A stretch of DNA of 64,000 bases. Origin: Bacteroidota bacterium (GTDB lineage Bacteria; Bacteroidota; Bacteroidia; Chitinophagales; Chitinophagaceae). The stretch lies in assembly GCA_023423405.1 (NCBI GenBank), contig JAFAFR010000003.1, positions 62,001-126,000 on the forward strand, read 5' to 3'. How positions within the stretch are numbered: position 1 is the stretch's first letter; every line of letters starts with the position of its first letter. A program made the translations under genes and the position numbers. Below, piece after piece: positions 59,516 through 64,000 of the stretch. The notes beneath the pieces were generated by a model. It saw only the letters and a program-made list of their open reading frames with translations, had not been told where the DNA came from and ran no database searches.

Positions 59516-60370
59516 ATGAAAAAAGCCATCCTTCACATCCTCGCGGGCAGGGAAAAAAAGATCACGGAAGACGAAACCGTGCTGCAATCCCTGCCCCATA
59601 AGGATTTCCGTTTTGCCAACCCTTTTATCGTAGTGCACCATATTTTGCCCAAACCCATTGCCCCGGGCGAAACATTCCGGATCCACCCGCATCCGCACCG
59701 CGGCTTTGCGCCCGTCACTTTCCAGTTGCAGGGGGAAGGCTATCACAAAGACAATGCCGGTCACGATGAGCGCATCGGCGCCGGCGATGTGCAGTGGATG
59801 TTTGCGGGCAGCGGGTTGCTGCACAGCGAGGGTCCCACACGCGAGTTGCTGGCCAGCGGTGGCGTGCAGGAACTGGTGCAGCTCTGGATCAATGTGCCAC
59901 GCGCGCACAAATGGGATGCGCCTTCTTACCAGGTGGTGCGGAACGCGCAACTGCCTGTAGTAATGGAGCAGGAAGGCGTATTGCTGCAACTGGCCAGCGG
60001 TATCTACGAAAACCATCGCGGGCCACTGCAAAGCTTTACACCGGTGATTACCATGCGCGGTGAAATTGGCCAGGGCAAACGGATCCAGCTTCATGCCGAA
60101 CCCGGTTACTGGACCCTGGTATATGTGATCAGCGGCCGCCTCAACATCAACCAGGAATCTGTGGCGCGGCACCAGCTCGTGGTATTTGAGAAGGAAAGGG
60201 AAGAGATCATATTGTGTGGTGAGGAAGACAGCCGTTTCCTGTTCTTGTCGGCCGAGCCCATTGACGAACCGGTAGCTGCCAAAGACAATTTTGTGATGAA
60301 TACGCAGGAAGAAACGGAACAGGCCATCGCCGATTACCGGAACGGTTTGTTTGGAACGCTGGAATATTGA
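59516..60370 (+). CDS. Pirin-family protein 2
   Basis: This 284-residue pirin resembles its neighbour: metal-binding IHPHPHRGFAPVTFQLQG, DNAGHDERIGAGDVQWMF, and GSGLLHSEGPT in the N-terminal cupin, and VNQESVARHQLVVFEKE-like residues in the C-terminal half (exact text differs slightly). It begins 10 bases after pirin 1, so they are co-transcribed, and shares with it the closing pattern NFVMNTQEETEQAIADYRNG. The pair looks like an old tandem duplication. No catalytic residue beyond the cupin site could be assigned. Confidence 0.93.
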   Translation: MKKAILHILAGREKKITEDETVLQSLPHKDFRFANPFIVVHHILPKPIAPGETFRIHPHPHRGFAPVTFQLQGEGYHKDNAGHDERIGAGDVQWMFAGSGLLHSEGPTRELLASGGVQELVQLWINVPRAHKWDAPSYQVVRNAQLPVVMEQEGVLLQLASGIYENHRGPLQSFTPVITMRGEIGQGKRIQLHAEPGYWTLVYVISGRLNINQESVARHQLVVFEKEREEIILCGEEDSRFLFLSAEPIDEPVAAKDNFVMNTQEETEQAIADYRNGLFGTLEY

Positions 60371-60416
60371 GCGCAACTGTCAGAGCAGGACAGCAATTCT
60401 TCAAAAATAACCGGGC

Positions 60417-60458
60417 CTGGATGGCGGACCAGCAGTGTGGCGACTGTCTTGGAAATAG
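60417..60458 (+). promoter_or_regulatory. Upstream boxes shared with the first DUF1254 gene
   Basis: CTGGATGGC (60417-60425) and ACTGTCTTGGAAATAG (60443-60458) repeat the boxes seen at 56263-56290, with 12 extra bases between them. A TTCAAAAA stretch precedes the first box in both places. No gene lies in the 146-base gap 60371-60516. Confidence 0.55.
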
Positions 60459-60516
60459 ACCCATTCCATTGTGGGAACAGGTGCACAATCCATTTCATCA
60501 GCCAAGCTCAAAACAA

Positions 60517-61995
60517 ATGAAAAAATTCTTCTTTCTGCTCCTGGCCTGCTGGCAATTCTGCGCCTGCAGGGAGGCCGATACCAGGAATTCTTCTGAACAG
60601 GGTCACGCCGTACCAGACAGTTCCTCCTATCAATTTGTAAACGGTTATCCCACGGATGCCACCATTCAAAAAGCTTACGAAGAGGCTGATCTCAACCGCG
60701 CCATCCAGTGTTACCGGTTTTTTTATCCTTCGGTATCAATCATCGGCACCTGGGAAGGGAATTTAAAAAACGGGGTGGTTCCCAATGAAACCTTTGCCAT
60801 CCTGAACGGCACACCGCAGCAGCTTGTATTCACCCCAAATTCAGATACGAAGTACGCCGGGCTGGCCCTGGATCTGGCAAAATCGGGACCTATGGTCATA
60901 GAAGTTCCTGCCGGCCCTATTATGTCGGTTGCCAACGACATGAACCAGTTGTATGTGATGGACATTGGCCTGCCGGGACCTGACAAAGGAAAGGGCGGAA
61001 AACATCTTGTCCTGCCTCCGGGGTATAAGGGTGCAGTCCCTTCGGGCTATTACACAGGTAAGCCTACCACCAACCGTGTACTGGTATTGGTCAGGGCTAT
61101 TCCGCCTTCCGGCAATGATGCCGATGCCGAAGCTATGATCAGGTCCGTAAAAGTGCATCCGCTTCATAAAATGGCGGGCTGGAAAGATCCGCAATGGATA
61201 AGCCTCAACAAAGAAGGAGCCGATTTTACGCCGCTGCGTTGGGAAAACAATATCCAGTATTGGGAAAAGCTGCACGAACTCATCGATACAGAGCCACCGA
61301 ATGAAGCTTATCGCGCCATGTATGGAGAGCTGGCTGAACTGGGTATTGAAAAAGGAAAACCGTTCAGCCCGGACGCAAGAATGAAGGGCATCCTGGAGAA
61401 GGCCGCACAAACAGGCAACGCGATCATGCGCGTACAGTCATTCGCCGACCGCCGTTCGGATAAGTCTGTGTGGAAAGACCGGCAATGGGAATGGGCGGTG
61501 TTGCGTTCTGCAAACGGCACTTTCGATACGGAAAACTTTACCGACCTCTATGCCCGCGAAAAATGGTTCTACCAGGCGCAGATAGAATCCCCTGCCATGT
61601 TCAACCGCGCGCCGGGCGCCGGATCCCTGTACTGGCTTGCATTAAAAGACAACAACGGCGCTTACTTCGACGGAGGAAAAACGTATAAGCTCAGTGTTCC
61701 GCTCCCTGTTCCTGCAAAGCTTTTCTGGTCGGTCACTATTTATGACAATGCCACGCGCAGTGAAATTGCCACGGATCAAAACAAAGCAGCGCTGCGATCA
61801 ATGCATGAACTGAAAAACCTTAGCGGTGGGTCGGTTGATCTCTATTTCGGTCCGACGGCGCCAGCCGGCAAGGAAAATGTTTGGATAAAAACAATTCCGA
61901 ACAAAGGCTGGTTCACCTATTTCCGTATATATGGGCCCGAAGGTCCCGCTTTTGACGGCAACTGGAAGCCGGGCGATTTTGAAGAAGTAAAATAA
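60517..61995 (+). CDS. DUF1254/DUF1214 lipoprotein, copy 2
   Basis: This 492-residue lipoprotein starts at the ATG at 60517 (MKKFFFLLLACWQFCACREAD; lipobox Cys17); an in-frame upstream extension begins inside pirin 2 and is not protein-like. It has DUF1254 (FTPNSDTKYAGLALDLAKSG, LPGPDKGKGGKHLVLPPGYKG) and DUF1214 (LFWSVTIYDNATRSEIATD, GSVDLYFGPTAPAGKENVW) in the same order as copy 1. The sequence is clearly diverged from copy 1, so the duplication is old or both were acquired separately. Function unknown. Confidence 0.92.
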   Translation: MKKFFFLLLACWQFCACREADTRNSSEQGHAVPDSSSYQFVNGYPTDATIQKAYEEADLNRAIQCYRFFYPSVSIIGTWEGNLKNGVVPNETFAILNGTPQQLVFTPNSDTKYAGLALDLAKSGPMVIEVPAGPIMSVANDMNQLYVMDIGLPGPDKGKGGKHLVLPPGYKGAVPSGYYTGKPTTNRVLVLVRAIPPSGNDADAEAMIRSVKVHPLHKMAGWKDPQWISLNKEGADFTPLRWENNIQYWEKLHELIDTEPPNEAYRAMYGELAELGIEKGKPFSPDARMKGILEKAAQTGNAIMRVQSFADRRSDKSVWKDRQWEWAVLRSANGTFDTENFTDLYAREKWFYQAQIESPAMFNRAPGAGSLYWLALKDNNGAYFDGGKTYKLSVPLPVPAKLFWSVTIYDNATRSEIATDQNKAALRSMHELKNLSGGSVDLYFGPTAPAGKENVWIKTIPNKGWFTYFRIYGPEGPAFDGNWKPGDFEEVK

Positions 61996-62021
61996 GGGAA
62001 CACCTACCCGGCCACATTTTT

Positions 62022-62046
62022 GTAACCTTTTGGGGTCTCGTTTACT
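62022..62046 (+). promoter_or_regulatory. Possible ECF-type promoter upstream of the DoxX-like/sigma pair
   Basis: GTAAC (62022-62026) and CGTTTAC (62039-62045) are separated by 12 bases and lie about 37 bases before the start codon at 62082. This looks like an ECF -35/-10 pair, with a short spacer. It might be recognised by the sigma factor encoded at 62481 (autoregulation); inferred. Confidence 0.4.
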
Positions 62047-62081
62047 CTAATTCTATGTAGTTACACGTAAAAAGACCAACA

Positions 62082-62465
62082 ATGGAAAACAAAAATGAAC
62101 AGGCATCACTGAAACAGTTGTTCCACCTGCTGAAATACACTTTCGTAATTGTTCCGGTGGTGGCGGGAGCAGACAAGTTTTTTAATATTCTTACGGACTG
62201 GGAAAAATACCTCAATCCTTCGCTGGCGCGACTGTTGCCGCTCTCTGCTTCCGTCTTCATGATGGTGGTAGGAGTTATTGAAATTATTGCGGGCATTATT
62301 GTGCTTAGAAAAGCGGAAATTGGTGGATACATCGTTGCCGGCTGGCTCACGCTCATTGCCTTATCGCTGCTGGCAGGTTTCACTTATGCCGACGTAGCCG
62401 TGCGTGATCTTGTAATGGCCATTGCCGCATTTTCTATGGCAAAGATGTCTAAACTTGTTGCATAA
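62082..62465 (+). CDS. Small four-helix membrane protein (DoxX-like)
   Basis: This 127-residue protein has four hydrophobic helices: near residues 18-33 (YTFVIVPVVAGADKFF), 48-72, 78-98 and 105-122. The KFFN pattern after the first helix and overall layout recall DoxX-like proteins. No catalytic motif is visible. The ECF sigma gene follows after 15 bases, so the two are probably co-expressed. In most ECF pairs an anti-sigma factor takes this position; this protein has no cytoplasmic sigma-binding domain, so that role is doubtful. Confidence 0.78.
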   Translation: MENKNEQASLKQLFHLLKYTFVIVPVVAGADKFFNILTDWEKYLNPSLARLLPLSASVFMMVVGVIEIIAGIIVLRKAEIGGYIVAGWLTLIALSLLAGFTYADVAVRDLVMAIAAFSMAKMSKLVA

Positions 62466-62480
62466 GCGCAGGACAGGCCT

Positions 62481-63128
62481 ATGGACACCATCAACAACTT
62501 CACTGAAGCCGAGCTCATCCGGCGCATTGTGAAGGGGGAAAAAGCCCTCTATGAAATCATTGTGCGGCGATTCAACCCCTTTCTTTACAAAACGGGCAGG
62601 TCCTACAATTACAACCATGAAGACACCATGGACCTGATGCAGGAAACTTTTATCGATGCCTATAAAAACCTGTCGCAGTTTGAAGGGAATTCCAGTTTTA
62701 AAACATGGATCATTCGCATCATGATGAACAATTGTTACCGGAAGAAAGAAAAATCGAGTTTCAAAAACGAGATCGCCAGAGAAGTGGCCGACCACTCCAT
62801 ACCGCTGTTCGCCGCTTCAAACAACGACACGGACCAGGCCGTCAGGAACCGCGAGTTAGGGCATATCATCGAAGGCGCCCTTTCCCGCATTCCTGATGAC
62901 TACCGCATGGTGTTTTCGTTAAGAGAAGTAAACGGGCTGAACGTGTCGGAAACGGCCGGCCTGCTCAACATCAGCGAAGCCAATGTAAAAGTGAGGCTCA
63001 ACAGGGCCAAAAGCATGTTGCGGACCGAACTGGAAAAAAATTATTCCGCCCGCGAACTCTTCGAATTCAACCTGGTTTATTGCGATGCCATGGTAGAGCA
63101 GGTAATGAAAGGGATCGGCCGGCTTTAG
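62481..63128 (+). CDS. ECF-type RNA polymerase sigma factor
   Basis: This 215-residue sigma factor has region 2 (LIRRIVKGEKALYEIIVRRFNPFLYKTGR, then DTMDLMQETFIDAYKNLSQFEG) and region 4 with its helix-turn-helix (IPDDYRMVFSLREVNGLNVSETAGLLNISEANVKVRLNRAKSML). No anti-sigma gene follows; the next gene is convergent 8 bases away. The C-terminal 25 residues (FEFNLVYCDAMVEQVMKGIGRL) extend beyond region 4 and might be a regulatory tail. It is probably transcribed with the DoxX-like gene. Confidence 0.94.
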   Translation: MDTINNFTEAELIRRIVKGEKALYEIIVRRFNPFLYKTGRSYNYNHEDTMDLMQETFIDAYKNLSQFEGNSSFKTWIIRIMMNNCYRKKEKSSFKNEIAREVADHSIPLFAASNNDTDQAVRNRELGHIIEGALSRIPDDYRMVFSLREVNGLNVSETAGLLNISEANVKVRLNRAKSMLRTELEKNYSARELFEFNLVYCDAMVEQVMKGIGRL

Positions 63129-63136
63129 TTTCCGTC

Positions 63137-64000
63137 TTACTCGCTCAGCAACCCGATATCCAGCACATCTCCCGTCATGCTTTTTGACCTGGCCGCAATT
63201 TTCACCGTAATGTCCTTTTTCCCTTTTGTCAACTCCAGCGGTATGGGAATGGTTTCGGCAAAATAAGCGGTAGCGGGCGGACCGGTTTTTCCCGAACGGG
63301 TGAAAGATTTTATTACACGCCCATTCACCAAAACGTCGAAGGAAAGCTCGTCCTGGTCGTCGGCGCGGAAAGCCAGGTAAAGGGATTGCTTCCTGTCGGG
63401 TGAGGATTTCAGGTTGTACATAAAATAACCACCGTTAGTTGCACGTCTATACATTTCCGTTAACGTATACCTGCCGGCCGAACTGCTTACAGCTTCCATA
63501 CGATGCATTTGTTCGGAATCGGCATCGCCCATTTTTACGCCGTCTGTTCGCCGGCCGGCGAGGCCAGTCTCCATTCCCGTATACACGGAACTGTCCCTTA
63601 CCGTACGGCGATATTCTTCCATATCGTTTACACGGATCATATACAAAGCATAGCGGCTGAAATGGATACGGTTGAACGGAACAAGTTCCATCCCCTTTCC
63701 TTCCTTTGGCGCATATACAAACTTCAGCTCAGCTCCAGGAATGTGTTTGATGTCTTTGCCGATGGCTTCGGCCGGTCCTATGAAAGCAGGCACCTCCGAC
63801 ATGGGAAGCAGCACATCGGCCACCGTTCTCCGGGCGTTCCGGAAATTGCTCTTTTCTATATTCGTATTGTCTATCCTGGCCCCCAATACGATGGGACCAT
63901 ATTGGGCAGCATAATACCTGTTGCTCTCTTTGAGCGGCAGCACTTCCAGTTGCGGCGTAAAACTGATGCTGAGCTCATCCTTATCGGACCAGTTGCGGGA
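63137..64000 (-). CDS. GH127-like (beta-L-arabinofuranosidase family) protein, C-terminal part, truncated by window
   Basis: The frame stays open to base 64000, so the gene begins right of the window; 287 codons are visible. The segment AAQYGPIVLGARIDNTNIE and VLLPMSEVPAFIGP fits the C-terminal beta-sandwich region of GH127-type (DUF1680) arabinofuranosidases. The last 140 residues (GRYTLTEMYRRATNGGYFMYNLKSS onwards, to TGDVLDIGLLSE) resemble the C-terminal accessory domain of Bacteroidota members. The catalytic cysteine and glutamate region is outside the window. It may hydrolyse L-arabinofuranosides from plant polymers. Confidence 0.8.
   Translation of the reverse strand, partial: SRNWSDKDELSISFTPQLEVLPLKESNRYYAAQYGPIVLGARIDNTNIEKSNFRNARRTVADVLLPMSEVPAFIGPAEAIGKDIKHIPGAELKFVYAPKEGKGMELVPFNRIHFSRYALYMIRVNDMEEYRRTVRDSSVYTGMETGLAGRRTDGVKMGDADSEQMHRMEAVSSSAGRYTLTEMYRRATNGGYFMYNLKSSPDRKQSLYLAFRADDQDELSFDVLVNGRVIKSFTRSGKTGPPATAYFAETIPIPLELTKGKKDITVKIAARSKSMTGDVLDIGLLSE

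Noticed and set aside
60367..60516. N-terminal extension of the second DUF1254 protein
   Set aside because: It would start inside pirin 2 and hide the lipoprotein signal; the ATG at 60517 gives a clear lipobox.

Overview
The window looks like the chromosome of a fairly GC-rich member of the Bacteroidota, most likely Chitinophagaceae or a close relative. The evidence is several Bacteroidota-type promoters (TTTG then TAnnTTTG, e.g. 27421-27451 and 40497-40529), almost no Shine-Dalgarno signals, a DUF6089 outer-membrane protein, a Bacteroidota-style nitrate assimilation cluster, GH172/GH127 carbohydrate enzymes and many small lipoproteins. No rRNA, tRNA, CRISPR array, phage, transposase gene or integrase was seen. 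Both ends cut a gene: a malic enzyme at the left and a GH127-like protein at the right.

Layout. 1-4.2 kb: central metabolism and lipid transport (maeB 3' part, MlaE/MlaF-type ABC pair, sucD). 4.3-11.6 kb: a very large alpha-2-macroglobulin-like protein and a GH172 hydrolase. 11.6-14.8 kb: a DAO-type oxidoreductase, a small membrane protein, a MOSC protein, a selenoprotein-W-like thioredoxin-fold protein and MobA. 15.0-26.3 kb: nitrate/nitrite assimilation. A six-gene minus-strand operon runs nirB-nirD-narK-nasA fusion-nitrate-reductase-associated protein-NiR-like/rubredoxin protein. Divergent from it are cobA (siroheme) and a cysteine-rich Crp/Fnr regulator, and the AT-rich divergent promoter carries strong palindromes. 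26.3-35.0 kb: MtfA-like peptidase, aspS, then the conserved trio circularly permuted ATP-grasp / alpha-E / transglutaminase, followed by rarA and an ElaA-like acetyltransferase. 35.1-42 kb: outer-membrane and secreted proteins, a candidate structured RNA, uvrA, an OmpA-family lipoprotein, and a SAM-I riboswitch controlling a methionine-pathway PLP enzyme and homoserine dehydrogenase. 43.3-56.1 kb: a DUF1579 gene followed by a tightly packed 11-gene minus-strand block: hydrolase, YjbQ, HIBADH-like, PQQ dehydrogenase, NhaP antiporter, uxaC, kdgK, eda, two MFS transporters and a Gfo/Idh/MocA oxidoreductase. 56.3-62.0 kb: a nearly symmetrical block DUF1254-Crp-pirin-pirin-DUF1254. 62.0-64.0 kb: a DoxX-like membrane protein with an ECF sigma factor, and the 3' part of a GH127-like gene.

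How the genes work together. MobA, siroheme synthesis, nitrate import, nitrate reductase and nitrite reductase form a near-complete nitrate-to-ammonium route. The uronate block covers uptake, isomerisation, KDG phosphorylation and KDPG cleavage but lacks recognisable UxuA and UxuB. The most interesting unexplained items are the structured inverted-repeat element at 36628-36751, the duplicated DUF1254/pirin block with shared upstream boxes, the NiR-like/rubredoxin fusion, the hairpin leader in front of the ATP-grasp trio, and the 11-bp tandem repeat at 14931-14985. All function calls rest on reading the translated sequence; no database search was run.
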